A DNA stretch of 64,000 nt, from positions 90,469-154,468 of the forward strand of contig DATGFS010000032.1 of NCBI GenBank assembly GCA_035308905.1. The letters are read 5' to 3'. Position numbers and translations under genes: made by a program. Source of the DNA: a bacterium. Lineage in GTDB: Bacteria > Sysuimicrobiota > Sysuimicrobiia > Sysuimicrobiales > Segetimicrobiaceae. The notes beneath the pieces are model-generated. The model worked only from the letters and a program-made list of their open reading frames with translations, was not told the DNA's origin and did no database searches. Within the stretch, counting starts at the first letter, position 1. Each line of letters starts with the position of its first letter. This document shows positions 26,112-35,174 of the stretch, piece by piece.

Positions 26112-26807
26112 ATGAGCATGCTCACACGCGCATCGTACGATATGGTTTCGCTGCCGGTTCTGCTGGCAGCGTTCGGCTGCGTCGCGCTCGTCGCATTCGT
26201 CGCCGCTGCCGACGCCGCCGCGCGAGGCCCCGCCCACCCGATCGCCGTCATTCATACCGCGCTCGGTGAACTCCGCTGCGAGCTGTTTCCGGACAAGGCG
26301 CCGAAGGCCGTGGGCAACTTCATCGGGCTGGCGACCGGCAAGAAGGACTGGGTGGATCCGCGCACCGGTAAGACGCAGCACAACAAGCCCTACTTTGACG
26401 GGATCATTTTTCATCGGGTGATCCCGGGCTTCGTCATCCAGGGCGGAGACCCGCTCGGTACGGGTACGGGCGGGCCCGGGTACCGTTTCGAAGACGAGCT
26501 GCACGCCGATCTGCTCTTCGACCGGCCGGGCCGTCTCGCGATGGCCAACGCCGGCCCGAACACGAACGGCTCGCAGTTCTTCATCACCGAAGCGCCGCTG
26601 CCGGGGCTCAATCCCTGCCTCGACGAGGGCGGCTGCCCGCGCGGCGGCCGCATCGTTCCCAAGGGCACGGGCTACACGATCTTCGGCCAGTGCGACGACC
26701 GGTCCGTCGATCTCGTGAAACGCATCACGCGGATGCCGCGCGATCCGAACGACCGTCCCCTCCAACCCGTGGCGATCACGCGCGTCGAGATCATCGGCGC
26801 GCCGTAG
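26112..26807 (+). CDS. Peptidyl-prolyl cis-trans isomerase, cyclophilin type, exported
   Basis: A 231-residue cyclophilin with an N-terminal hydrophobic segment (about residues 11-35), so it works outside the cytoplasm or membrane-anchored. The catalytic core shows FHRVIPGFVIQGGDP with the active-site Arg, FEDELHADL, and LAMANAGPNTNGSQFFIT. An insertion of about 12 residues before FHRV (KKDWVDPRTGKTQHNK) and a Cys-containing loop (NPCLDEGGCPRGG) distinguish it from the short cytosolic forms. ATG 26112 is preceded by GGAAG. Internal ATGs at 26118 and 26142 are possible. It assists protein folding in the cell envelope. Confidence 0.9.
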   Translation: MSMLTRASYDMVSLPVLLAAFGCVALVAFVAAADAAARGPAHPIAVIHTALGELRCELFPDKAPKAVGNFIGLATGKKDWVDPRTGKTQHNKPYFDGIIFHRVIPGFVIQGGDPLGTGTGGPGYRFEDELHADLLFDRPGRLAMANAGPNTNGSQFFITEAPLPGLNPCLDEGGCPRGGRIVPKGTGYTIFGQCDDRSVDLVKRITRMPRDPNDRPLQPVAITRVEIIGAP

Positions 26808-26832
26808 CGAAGGACGTCCGAGAGACCGGCGC

Positions 26833-28011
26833 ATGGCGCAGCGCGTCGCGATCGTCGGCGGAGGCGCAGTCGGGAGCTCGATCGCCTACTTCCTCGCGAG
26901 CCATCCGCGGTTTCGCGGCGAGGTGGTGGTGGTGGAACGGGACCCGAGCTACCGGTACGCGTCCTCGGCGCTGTCGGCGAGCGCGATCCGCCAGCAGTTC
27001 TCGACGCCGGTCAACATCGAGATCTCCCGTTTCGGTCTCGAGTTCCTGCGCCGCCTCGGAGACTACCTCGCGGTCGGCGACGAGCGGCCCGACGTGGGAC
27101 TGTCCGAACCCGGGTATCTGTTCCTCGCGACGCCGGCCGGCGTGCCGATCCTCGAGCAGAATCACCGCGTCCAGCGCGAGCACCAGGTCGATGTGGCGCT
27201 GCTCACGCCGGCCGGCGTCGCGGAGCGCTTTCCCTGGATGAACGTCCGGGATATCGCCGCCGCCTCCCTCGGCCTGTCGGGCGAGGGCTGGTTCGACGGG
27301 TACGCGCTGCTTCAGGCGTTCCGGCGCAAGGCCCTGGCGCTCGGCGTTACCTACGTCGCGCAGGCCGCCACCGGGTTCGCGCGGACCGGCCGCCGCGTGA
27401 CGGCCGTGACCCTCGCGGACGGCTCGACGGTCTCGTGCGACGTCGCGGTGAACGCGGCGGGGCCGTGGGCGGCCAGGGTTGCCGCGATGCTCGACATCGA
27501 CCTGCCGGTGCGCGCCCGCCGGCGCTTCGTCTTCCTCTTCGCCTGCCGGACGGTGCTGCCGCGATGCCCGCTGGTCATCGATCCCTCGGGGGTGTGGTTT
27601 CGGGCGGACGGCCCGAACTTTCTCACCGGGGTCCCGCCGCGCAAGGGCGAGCCGGATCCGGATGACGCGCCGCTCGACGAGGTCGACGAGCGGTTCTTCT
27701 CGGACCGGATTTGGCCCGTGCTCGCCGCCCGCGTCCCGGCGTTCGAGGCGGTCAAGATCCTCAAGAGCTGGGCCGGGTATTACGAGCTCAACACCGTCGA
27801 CCACAACGGCATCGTCGGGCCGCATCCCTCGGTCGAAAACGTGCTGTTCGCGAACGGCTTCAGCGGCCACGGTCTGCAGCAGTCACCGGCCGTCGGACGC
27901 GGCATTGCCGAGTGGATCGTCGACGGCGGCTACCGCACCCTCGATCTGAGCCCCCTTGCGTTCGAACGCCTCGTGCAGGGCCGGCGTCTCTTCGAGCTCA
28001 ACGTCATCTAG
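26833..28011 (+). CDS. FAD-dependent oxidoreductase, DAO/FOXRED1-like
   Basis: A 392-residue flavoprotein of the D-amino acid oxidase/sarcosine oxidase fold. The dinucleotide-binding motif IVGGGAVGSSIAYFLA is at residues 7-22, the FAD-linked GEGWFDGYALLQAFR segment is mid-protein, and the C-terminal DHNGIVGPHPSVENVLFANG plus FSGHGLQQSPAVGRGIAEW corresponds to the substrate-side motif seen in FOXRED1 and sarcosine oxidase-like proteins. It probably oxidises a secondary amine or amino acid. It starts 25 bases after the cyclophilin gene and may be co-transcribed with it, but the two functions are not obviously related. Confidence 0.88.
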   Translation: MAQRVAIVGGGAVGSSIAYFLASHPRFRGEVVVVERDPSYRYASSALSASAIRQQFSTPVNIEISRFGLEFLRRLGDYLAVGDERPDVGLSEPGYLFLATPAGVPILEQNHRVQREHQVDVALLTPAGVAERFPWMNVRDIAAASLGLSGEGWFDGYALLQAFRRKALALGVTYVAQAATGFARTGRRVTAVTLADGSTVSCDVAVNAAGPWAARVAAMLDIDLPVRARRRFVFLFACRTVLPRCPLVIDPSGVWFRADGPNFLTGVPPRKGEPDPDDAPLDEVDERFFSDRIWPVLAARVPAFEAVKILKSWAGYYELNTVDHNGIVGPHPSVENVLFANGFSGHGLQQSPAVGRGIAEWIVDGGYRTLDLSPLAFERLVQGRRLFELNVI

Positions 28012-28271
28012 CTTTCGTAATTATTTCACCGCCGCGGAACTTTCTGATCGCGGCGGGCGCTTGCGTCTGGTGGATGGCGAGTGCGCGTGCCCCGCAGCGG
28101 TCGCGCGTCCGGCCCGAGACTTCCGTCATTGCTCCATCGAAACTGCTCCACCGCACGCGGCGCACACGACGAGCGCACGCGAAATTCGCTTCACAATCTT
28201 CATAAGGAGGAGAACGTCGCGGATCGGTTGTACGTTGGCGGAACGTCGTTGTCGCGAGTTTACTCGGGGGG

Positions 28272-28982
28272 ATGATCGTGCGGCGTGCGTTCGGAGTCGG
28301 CATCTGCGTTTTTGTCTCTTCCCTCGGCCTCGCCGGTTCCGGCGAGGCCCAAATCAACCCAACTGATTCCGTCCAAACGCAGGCCACGGTTCAAGCGGTG
28401 GACTGCGACAGCGCGCAGGTGACGCTGGCGTGGGCCGGCGCCTCGTCGGTCGCGCAGTCGACGCTCGGCAGCATCGTTCACGTGAACGGCGCGGTCACGC
28501 CGTTCTGCGCGCTGTCCTCATACATCGGCTCATCCGCCACGGCCTGGGTCATGCCGCGCGGCGGACAGATCGTGCTCGTGCGGCTCGACGTGACCTCCGT
28601 CGTCGCGCCGGCGTTCCCGACGGCGCCGCAGCCTTCGCTCGCGCCGGCGTCGGCTCCACCGTACACGCCCATCCCCGCGCCCGCGCCGGCGTATGCGCCC
28701 GGCCCGACGGACGCGTCCGTGCCGCCGTACGCGCCTGCGCCGCCCGCGTACACATCCGCGCCGTCGCCGGCGAGCGTCGTCCTGGGGACCGTGCTGATCG
28801 GAGGGCTCGTGTACCTCCTCGTGCGCGCGGCGAACGGCACGCTCTACCGCTATCCCTACGCCGGCGGGTATCAGCAGCCGGCGTACTGGCCGTACGTGGG
28901 TCCCTATGCGAAGGCCCCGGCCTACGATTACGGTCCCTATCGCCGGTGTCGCGACGGGGTGTGGAGTCAATGGTGCAGATGA
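28272..28982 (+). CDS. Hypothetical exported protein with Pro-rich region and a transmembrane helix
   Basis: A 236-residue protein: a signal peptide (about residues 1-26), a beta-rich domain with two Cys (VDCDS and TPFCA), a Pro/Ala-rich stretch (about 112-165) typical of a peptidoglycan-spanning or extended linker, a hydrophobic helix (VVLGTVLIGGLVYLLVRAA), and a Tyr/Pro-rich tail ending in CRDGVWSQWC. No family recognised. It is the first gene of a four-gene rightward unit whose other members resemble FlgP, FlgT and FlgO. ATG 28272 follows a GGGGGG stretch. The 260-base gap upstream must contain the promoter. Confidence 0.7.
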   Translation: MIVRRAFGVGICVFVSSLGLAGSGEAQINPTDSVQTQATVQAVDCDSAQVTLAWAGASSVAQSTLGSIVHVNGAVTPFCALSSYIGSSATAWVMPRGGQIVLVRLDVTSVVAPAFPTAPQPSLAPASAPPYTPIPAPAPAYAPGPTDASVPPYAPAPPAYTSAPSPASVVLGTVLIGGLVYLLVRAANGTLYRYPYAGGYQQPAYWPYVGPYAKAPAYDYGPYRRCRDGVWSQWCR

Positions 28983-29014
28983 GTCACGTTCAGACAAGAG
29001 GGGGAGGGGGAGGT

Positions 29015-29908
29015 ATGCGGTCGACGATATACGCAGCGCTGGCCTGTGTCCTCATCGTCATGACGCCGATCGGTGCGATCGGCGCCGGCGTGGGGCCGGT
29101 CGAGCAGCTCGGACAGAACTCCTGGACCAACTGGAACGCGGCCGTCATCAAGGCGCAGGGATTTGGGATCGAGCCGCGGAGCGCCGATTCGTCGGCTCAG
29201 GCGCTCATCATGGCGCGCCGCGCCGCGGTCGTCGACGCCTACCGGAATCTGCTCGAGGCGTCGCTCGACGTGACGGTGCGGTCCAAGACCGCGGTCGAGC
29301 AGGCCGGCGTAAAGTGGGATACCGTTGAGACCCAGGTCGAAGGCGTGATCCGGAACGCCACGATTCTCGAGGAGCGCCGGCATGCCGACGGCCGCTACGA
29401 GGTCGTCATGCAGATGGCGATGTACGGCCAGGACGGATTGGGGCAGGTCGTCCTGCCGCACATCATGAACGCGCCCGCGCCCGGGCCACGGCCGGAGCCG
29501 ATGGTCCGCCCCGGCCCGCGCCTGCCGCAGCCGCCGTCACAACCGGGCGGATTTACCGGTCTCGTCGTCGTGGTCCGCGGCGTGCATCTCGATCGCTCGA
29601 TGAGCCCGGCGATCCTGACGCCGGACGGGCAGGTCGTCTACGGCCGCGGCTGGTGGCGGCCCGGTGAGTTCGACGCCGACCTCGCCAACCGGCAGGGCAT
29701 CGTCGGGTACGCGTCGTCGATGGACGGCGCCGTGCGGGCCGGCGCGCACCCGCTGGTCGTGAGCGCGATCGGTGTGGAAGGCCCGCCCATGTCGAACTTC
29801 AAGACCGATATCGTGATCAGCCCCGACGACGCGACGAGAATTCGTGAGGCGAACTCCGCGAGCGGATTCCTGCAGCGGTTGCAGGTCGACATCGTTCTCC
29901 AGCCGTGA
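29015..29908 (+). CDS. Exported LPP20/FlgP-like protein
   Basis: A 297-residue exported protein. After a signal peptide (MRSTIYAALACVLIVMTPIG) comes an LPP20/FlgP-type domain: ADSSAQALIMARRAAVVDAY, NLLEASLDVTVRSKTAV, then VEGVIRNATILEERRHADGR and YEVVMQMAMYG. A Pro-rich linker (about residues 152-176) leads to a second domain of unknown type (LVVVVRGVHLDRSMSPAI). FlgP in Vibrio is an outer-membrane lipoprotein of the flagellar H-ring, but no lipobox Cys follows the signal here. ATG 29015 has GGGGAGG upstream. It overlaps the next gene as GTGA. Confidence 0.7.
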   Translation: MRSTIYAALACVLIVMTPIGAIGAGVGPVEQLGQNSWTNWNAAVIKAQGFGIEPRSADSSAQALIMARRAAVVDAYRNLLEASLDVTVRSKTAVEQAGVKWDTVETQVEGVIRNATILEERRHADGRYEVVMQMAMYGQDGLGQVVLPHIMNAPAPGPRPEPMVRPGPRLPQPPSQPGGFTGLVVVVRGVHLDRSMSPAILTPDGQVVYGRGWWRPGEFDADLANRQGIVGYASSMDGAVRAGAHPLVVSAIGVEGPPMSNFKTDIVISPDDATRIREANSASGFLQRLQVDIVLQP

Positions 29909-31041
29909 AGGCGCGCCGCGCCTCGACCGGTATCGTGATCGCGGCCGCACTCCTGGCCGCGATCACGATTGCCATACCCGGGCGCGCCCAGGCCCCCGCG
30001 GAGCCCGACGCGCCGCGGGCGGTTGAAGCCGACGGGGTGGCGTCCATTGTCGCAGGCGATCTCGCGCGCGCCCGCGACGAGGCGCTGCTCGACGCGTACC
30101 GCCGGGCGCTCGAGACGGCCGACGTGCGGGTGCATTCCCGCACGGTGACGCGCAACTTTCAGATTCTGGTCGACGAGGTCTCCGCGGGCGGCACCGGGTA
30201 CCTGAAATCGCTCGAGGTGGCGAGTGAGCGCGTCGACGGCCCGCTTTACCGGCTGCACGTCCGCGCGATCGCGGTGCCCGCCGGCGGCGCCGACGCGCGG
30301 GATGCGCTCGCCGTCCTGCTCGGCATGATGGACAATCCCACGGTCGCCGTCGGCGTCGGCGGGGCGGATCCGTACGCCGGACAGGCGGAAGCGGCGCTGG
30401 CCGCGCAGTTCGTGAGCGCCGGGTACAAGGTCGTGCAGCGCACCGCGGCGATGGACGCCGCCGTCGCCGCGCTGGCGGCGGACCCCGACCGGCGGCGGAC
30501 GGTGCTGACCTCGACGCGCGCCGCGGCCGACATTCTCATCGCCGGCGCGGTGGACGCCGCGCCCCTCGGAGAGGTTCGCATCGACACGGAAACCTCCGAG
30601 TCGGCCGAGGCCGCGCTCAGGCTCCGCGTCGTGGTCGGCGCCACGGGCCAGACGCTGTTTGCCGGCGTCTTCAAGAGCGCGGCGCTTCACGTCACGCCGG
30701 AGGCGGCGATGCGTCAGGCGAGCCGCGCCGCGGGGGACCGCGCCGGCGCCCGCCTCGTCTGGGAAGTGGCGCACGACTACGCCACCCTGATCCGCGGCAG
30801 CCGCAGCGTTCAGGTCGTCGTGTTCGCGCGCGACCTCGGCCGGATATCAACGCTCGTGACCCGGATGCGCGCGATCCGGGGGGTGGAGGGCCGCGCCTAC
30901 CTCCGGCGGTACGACGGCGGGGTGGGCGTCATCGACGTGACGTCGGCGTTCCCGATGCGCACGCTGGTGCCGAGGCTCGAGGCGCTCGGCCTGCACCTGG
31001 TGGCGGCCGAGGCGAACCGCGTGGTGCTGGAGTCACGATGA
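29905..31041 (+). CDS. Exported FlgT-like protein
   Basis: A 378-residue protein with a signal peptide (to about residue 29) and then an N-terminal domain that repeats the LPP20/FlgT_N theme: VEADGVASIVAGDLARARDE, ALLDAYRRALETADVRVHSR, QILVDEVSAGGTGYLKSL. The middle and C-terminal parts (FVSAGYKVVQRTAAMDAAV, ADILIAGAVDAAPLGEVRI) recall the FlgT middle domain, which resembles TolB-N/CsgG-like folds. The final 90 residues (VQVVVFARDLGRISTLVTRM) may be an extra domain. GTG start overlapping the preceding stop by 4 bases. Role unknown. Envelope assembly is plausible. Confidence 0.65.
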   Translation: MKARRASTGIVIAAALLAAITIAIPGRAQAPAEPDAPRAVEADGVASIVAGDLARARDEALLDAYRRALETADVRVHSRTVTRNFQILVDEVSAGGTGYLKSLEVASERVDGPLYRLHVRAIAVPAGGADARDALAVLLGMMDNPTVAVGVGGADPYAGQAEAALAAQFVSAGYKVVQRTAAMDAAVAALAADPDRRRTVLTSTRAAADILIAGAVDAAPLGEVRIDTETSESAEAALRLRVVVGATGQTLFAGVFKSAALHVTPEAAMRQASRAAGDRAGARLVWEVAHDYATLIRGSRSVQVVVFARDLGRISTLVTRMRAIRGVEGRAYLRRYDGGVGVIDVTSAFPMRTLVPRLEALGLHLVAAEANRVVLESR

Positions 31042-31057
31042 GCGGGGGGAGAGTGTC

Positions 31058-32080
31058 GTGAGGCAGAAGCTGGTGAGGCTGGCCGTCCTCGTGCCGTTCG
31101 CGCTGCTCGCCGCGCTACCGCCGACATTCGCGGCGGCGCCCGGGGGCCTGGACGACGGGATTCAGGATTTGACGCGGCAGATCGTTCCCCAGGTTCAGAA
31201 GCTCGGCAAGAAGCGGATCGCGGTCGTCGATTTCGCGCAGCTGGACGGGCAGGTCACCGACCTCGGACGGTACCTGGCGGAGGAGCTGTCGGGCAGCCTC
31301 GTTCTCGCGGACTCGAGCCTGCACGTGATCGACCGGCAGCACCTGGCCCGCATCATTGCCGAGCAGAAACTGTCCGCCGTCGGCGTGACCGAGCCCGGCA
31401 ACGCGCAGAAGATCGGGCAGCTGGCCGGAGCGGACGTCCTCGTGACCGGCAGTATCGTCGGACTCGGCGACCGCGTGCGGATCACGGCGAAGCTCCTCAG
31501 CGCGAGCACCGCGCAGATCGTCGGGGCCGCGCAGACGACGGTGCCGGACGACGGCGATGTCAGCGTCCTCGCGCCGAACCTGTCCCGCGGTCCCGAGGCC
31601 TCCGCGCCGTCGCGCGTGACGCCGTCGCCGCTTCCGCCGGCGGCCGGGCGCCTCCGCGGCGCGCTCGCGGACGTTCCTGTGATGAGCGGCGAGCCCGATC
31701 TCTACGACTTCGCGTATGTGACGAAGCCGGTGACCGTCGGCAGCACCGTCGTCAACGGCGGCCTTCTCGTGTTCCCGTCCAACGGGCACGCCAATGTGAC
31801 GTACGATCTCGGCGGCCGCTACAGCGCGTTCGTGGCGACGATCGGGGTGCCCGACACGACGCCGCCGTCCGTGCGCGTGGTCTTCCGAGCGTTCGTCGAC
31901 GGGCAGGTCGTGTTTCCGGGCCGCGCGGTCCGCGCCGGAGACCCGCCGGTTCCGGTGACGATTGGGGTCAAGGGCGCGCATGCGCTGCTGCTCGACGTCG
32001 AGGCGGACGGCGTGCCGGCCTCGGGCCAGGCGGTCGTCTCCGCGCTGTGGGGCGAACCGCGCCTGGTCGCCGGGCACTAG
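31058..32080 (+). CDS. Exported FlgO-like protein with C-terminal NPCBM-like domain
   Basis: A 340-residue protein: a signal peptide (about residues 1-28), then a FlgO/CsgG-type nucleotide-binding-like fold (KKRIAVVDFAQLDGQVTDLG, YLAEELSGSLVLADSSLHVI, DRQHLARIIAEQKLSAVGV, GADVLVTGSIVGLGDRVRI). A linker follows, then a C-terminal beta-sandwich (YDLGGRYSAFVATIGVPDTT, VVFRAFVDGQVVF, PVTIGVKGAHALLLDVEADG) resembling the NPCBM carbohydrate-binding fold. The combination suggests binding of wall or surface glycans. GTG start, 16 bases after the FlgT-like gene, and last of the four-gene unit. Confidence 0.72.
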   Translation: MRQKLVRLAVLVPFALLAALPPTFAAAPGGLDDGIQDLTRQIVPQVQKLGKKRIAVVDFAQLDGQVTDLGRYLAEELSGSLVLADSSLHVIDRQHLARIIAEQKLSAVGVTEPGNAQKIGQLAGADVLVTGSIVGLGDRVRITAKLLSASTAQIVGAAQTTVPDDGDVSVLAPNLSRGPEASAPSRVTPSPLPPAAGRLRGALADVPVMSGEPDLYDFAYVTKPVTVGSTVVNGGLLVFPSNGHANVTYDLGGRYSAFVATIGVPDTTPPSVRVVFRAFVDGQVVFPGRAVRAGDPPVPVTIGVKGAHALLLDVEADGVPASGQAVVSALWGEPRLVAGH

Positions 32081-32096
32081 CGCCCGGCGGGTCCGC

Positions 32097-32621
32097 CTAT
32101 CCGCGCGTGTCGTTCGAGCCGGGCGGTCTCTGTGGCGGTACGACGGCGGCTTCGCGGACGGGCGGCGACTGCTCGAGCCCGACGCGGCCCGTGACGATCT
32201 CGGCGACGTAGTAGTTTTCGCCGCGCACCGGCGACCCCGCCAGGCGGCGGCGGGTGGCCAGCTGGCCGATGTGCGTGAGCGCGTCGGCGATCGGCCCCTG
32301 GAACAGCCGTTCCGGCTCGGCGTGTAGCGGCGCGTCCGACGCCAGGTACGCGTCGAACGCCCCGAGCGCGCCGAAGAAGCGCCCGACCTCCGCGTCCCAC
32401 TCGCCCGGCGCCGAGCGGTGGTAGGTTTCGTGGCCCTGCGACATCGAGAGCGCCCACGCCATCAGGTCTCCCATGTGGGCGAGAATACGGCCCGGCGTCA
32501 TCGCCGTGGGCTCCTCCAGCCGCAGACCGCCGAACCCGGGCGGGGCATCCCGCACCGTTTTCGCGGCCCGGTATGCCAGCGTCGCGAGGCAGTGGCGCAG
32601 CCACGTCCGATTGTCCGTCAT
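32097..32621 (-). CDS. DinB-like/hypothetical four-helix protein
   Basis: A 174-residue soluble protein. The pattern of amphipathic helices with spaced histidines (ILAHMGDLMAWAL, QGHETYHRSAPGEWDAEVGR, ADALTHIGQLATRRRLAG, RGENYYVAEIVTG) fits the DinB/YfiT metal-binding helical bundle, in which three histidines bind a divalent metal. Identification is moderate. Its ATG shares one base with the stop of the LivM gene (TGATG), making it the last gene of the branched-chain transporter operon, and a role with the transported compound or a thiol cofactor is possible. Confidence 0.6.
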   Translation of the reverse strand: MTDNRTWLRHCLATLAYRAAKTVRDAPPGFGGLRLEEPTAMTPGRILAHMGDLMAWALSMSQGHETYHRSAPGEWDAEVGRFFGALGAFDAYLASDAPLHAEPERLFQGPIADALTHIGQLATRRRLAGSPVRGENYYVAEIVTGRVGLEQSPPVREAAVVPPQRPPGSNDTRG

Positions 32622-33577
32622 CACGTCGACGTCACCTCCGCGGTCCCGATGGTTCGAGAACGGCCGATCACATCCCGCACCGCCTGCACGATGCCGCCCG
32701 GCAGCGCGACCACGATCGCGATGAAGAGCACCCCGAAGATCAGCAAATGGAGTTCGCCGATTCGCAGCGCGAGCGCCTCCCGCAGCGCCAGGAACACGAT
32801 CGCGCCGACGATCGGTCCGGCGACGGTGCCGACGCCGCCGAGATAGACGATGAGCAGCGGGTCGAACGTCCAGAGCGGACTGAACGCGAAACTCGGATAG
32901 AAACCGACGTGGTAGTAGGCAAAGACGCCGCCCGCCGCGCCGGCGAGGGCGCCGCTGATCACGAACGCGATCAGCGTGTGGCCGTAGGCGCCGACGCCGA
33001 TGCTCTCCGCGACGTCCTCGTCCTCCCGCACGGCGGCGAGGCCGCGTCCGAAGCGGGAATGCGCGATCCACGCCGCGACCGCCGTCGTCAACACCGCGAG
33101 GCCGAGTGCCAGATAGTAGCGCGGCGCGAGCGCATAGGCGGCGAGGGCCCGCGGCGGCAGGGCCGCGATGTCCGGCAGAACGTTCCCGGCGGTGATCCGG
33201 CAAATCTCGGCGACCGCCAGGGTGCCGATGGCAAAGTACGGGCCCCTCAGGCGCAGCGCGGGAGCGCCGATCACCACGCTTGTCACCGCGGCGAGGGCGG
33301 TCCCGGCCGGCAGCGCGGCGGCGATCGGCGTGCCGGCCGTCCACAGCAGGCGCGTCGTCACGGCGCCGACGCCGAAGAGCGCGGCGTGCCCGAGGTTGAC
33401 CTGCCCGCCGAACCCGCCCAGCACGTTCCAGGACTGCGCGAGCGCGACGTAGAGCAGCACGAGCAGGGTCCAGGAGAGAATCGCCCGGCTTTCCGTCATC
33501 GCCGGCAGCAGCGCCGCGGCGGCGAGGGCGGCGGTCCCGAGCGCCGCGGCGGGAAGCGTTCGGCGATCCACGATCAC
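32621..33577 (-). CDS. livM: Branched-chain amino acid ABC transporter permease, LivM family
   Basis: A 318-residue permease, about ten membrane helices, with LivM hallmarks: LAQSWNVLGGFGGQVNLGHA near residue 45, LRGPYFAIGTLAVAEI, LAAVREDEDVAESIGV in the coupling loop, and GGVGTVAGPIVGAIVFLAL. The open frame runs much further 5', but GTG 33577 overlaps the LivH stop as GTGA and gives the normal length. It works with LivH and the LivG-like ATPase upstream in the same operon. Confidence 0.92.
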   Translation of the reverse strand: MIVDRRTLPAAALGTAALAAAALLPAMTESRAILSWTLLVLLYVALAQSWNVLGGFGGQVNLGHAALFGVGAVTTRLLWTAGTPIAAALPAGTALAAVTSVVIGAPALRLRGPYFAIGTLAVAEICRITAGNVLPDIAALPPRALAAYALAPRYYLALGLAVLTTAVAAWIAHSRFGRGLAAVREDEDVAESIGVGAYGHTLIAFVISGALAGAAGGVFAYYHVGFYPSFAFSPLWTFDPLLIVYLGGVGTVAGPIVGAIVFLALREALALRIGELHLLIFGVLFIAIVVALPGGIVQAVRDVIGRSRTIGTAEVTST

Positions 33578-34443
33578 CCGCGCGCGAACAGGCCGCGCGG
33601 CCGGACGGCGAGCACGGCGAGGAACAGCACGAGCCCAACGACTTCGCGGTAGGCGTTGCCGAGCAGGATGCCGCTCACGGATTCGACGACGCCGAGCCCG
33701 CAGCCGGCCACGAATGCGCCGGCGACGCTGCCAAGCCCGCCGAGCACCACCACGATGAGCGCTTTGAGCGTCCAGGCGAGGCCGATCGACGGGCTCACGG
33801 CGTCGGTGACGACGGCCAGCGTCCCGGCGATGCCGGCCAGCGCGCTGCCGAGGCCGAACGCCGAGAGGAACATCGACGGCACGGGGATTCCGGCCAGCGA
33901 CGCCGCGTCGACGTCTTCCCCGGTCGCCCGAATCGCCTTGCCGGGGTACGTGTGGTGCAGAAAGACGTGCAGCAGGGCGACCGCGACAAACGCGACCGCG
34001 AGCGCGCCGAGCCGCGCAAAGGGAAGCACGATACCGGCGATCGGCAGAACCCCGCCGGCGTACCGAGTCGTGACCGCCCGCTCGTCGCCGGTCCACGCGG
34101 CGAGCGCGACCGTCTGCAGCACGAGCGCAAGGCCGAATCCGATCAGGATCGAGTTCTTGAGCTTCGTCTCCTCGCCGGCCCGAAGGAGACGGCCGAACAA
34201 CGTCCGGTAGAGGAGCACGCCGACGAGGAACAGCGCCGCGCCGCTCGGCAGCACCGACACGAACGGGTCGACATGCCAGAGCGTGAAGAGCCAGAAGGCC
34301 GCGTATCCGCCGAGCATGATCAATTCCCCATGGGCGACGTTCAGTATCTTGAGCACGCCGAACACCAGCGTGAGGCCTACCGCGGCGAGTCCGTAAAGCG
34401 CGCCGATCAAGAGGCCAAAGACCGTGCTCTGCGCGAGGATCAC
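33574..34443 (-). CDS. livH: Branched-chain amino acid ABC transporter permease, LivH family
   Basis: A 289-residue permease with the LivH signature GLLIGALYGLAAVGLTLVFG at the N-terminus, then VLKILNVAHGELIMLGGYAA, the coupling-loop KAIRATGEDVDAASLAGI and VVVLGGLGSVAGAFVAGCGL. GTG 34443 overlaps the LivG stop by four bases (GTGA). The longer open frame upstream lies antisense to nothing real and would run into LivG. It forms the heterodimeric channel with LivM. Confidence 0.92.
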   Translation of the reverse strand: MILAQSTVFGLLIGALYGLAAVGLTLVFGVLKILNVAHGELIMLGGYAAFWLFTLWHVDPFVSVLPSGAALFLVGVLLYRTLFGRLLRAGEETKLKNSILIGFGLALVLQTVALAAWTGDERAVTTRYAGGVLPIAGIVLPFARLGALAVAFVAVALLHVFLHHTYPGKAIRATGEDVDAASLAGIPVPSMFLSAFGLGSALAGIAGTLAVVTDAVSPSIGLAWTLKALIVVVLGGLGSVAGAFVAGCGLGVVESVSGILLGNAYREVVGLVLFLAVLAVRPRGLFARG

Positions 34444-35174
34444 GGCGCGCCCAGATAGATCTCGATCACCCCGGCGTGCTCGAGCGTCTCGTCCGGCACG
34501 CCCTCGGCGATCTTGCGCCCCGCGTTGAGGATGACGACGCGGTCGCAGAGGTCCCGCATCGCGCCGACGTTGTGCTCCACGATCGCGATGGTGATGCCGC
34601 CCGCGCGGATTTTCCTGAGTAGCGCGAGCAGCCCGGCCACCTCGGTGGGGTTGAGGCCGGCGGCCGGCTCGTCGAGCAGCAAGAGGCGCGGTCCCGCGGC
34701 GAGGGCGCGGCCGACCTCGAGGCGCTTGCGGTCGGCGAGCGTCAGGTGCCCGGCAGGCCGCGCCGCCAGGCCGGCGAGCCCGACGAACCCCAGGCACTCG
34801 AGCGCCTCGGCCCGCGCCGCGCGGGCCCCGGCGGCACGGGCCCGGCCGTACAGACGGGCGACGAGCACGTTGTCGAGCACCGTGAGCCCGGGGAGCGTCC
34901 GGACCAGTTGAAACGTCCGGGCGATCCCGAGCGCGGCCCGCCGGTGGGGCGCGAGCCCGGTGATCTCCCGGCCCTCGAAAAACACGACCCCGCGCTCGGG
35001 CGGCAGCGCCCCCGCGATCAGATTGAAGACGGTGGTCTTGCCCGAGCCGTTCGGACCGAGGAGTCCGAGAATCTCGCCGGTCCGGACGGTGAAGGACAGA
35101 TCGTCGACCGCGCGCAGCCCGCCGAAGGTCTTGGTCAGGCCGCGCGCTTCGAGCAGGTCGCCGCTAGCGGGCAC
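34440..35174 (-). CDS. livG: Branched-chain amino acid ABC transporter ATP-binding protein, LivG family
   Basis: A 244-residue ATPase. Walker A LLGPNGSGKTTVFN (about residues 38-51), Q-loop ARTFQLVRTLPGLTV, Walker B RLLLLDEPAAGLNPTE, switch His in AIVEHNVGAMRDLCD, and the LivG-specific C-terminus. The ABC signature reads HLTLADRKRLEVGRAL, a drift from LSxGxQ that LivG proteins tolerate. GTG start with an 11-base overlap into the binding-protein gene. Liv systems normally have a second ATPase, LivF. None is encoded here, so this one may act as a homodimer or pair with a distant LivF. Confidence 0.9.
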   Translation of the reverse strand: MPASGDLLEARGLTKTFGGLRAVDDLSFTVRTGEILGLLGPNGSGKTTVFNLIAGALPPERGVVFFEGREITGLAPHRRAALGIARTFQLVRTLPGLTVLDNVLVARLYGRARAAGARAARAEALECLGFVGLAGLAARPAGHLTLADRKRLEVGRALAAGPRLLLLDEPAAGLNPTEVAGLLALLRKIRAGGITIAIVEHNVGAMRDLCDRVVILNAGRKIAEGVPDETLEHAGVIEIYLGAP

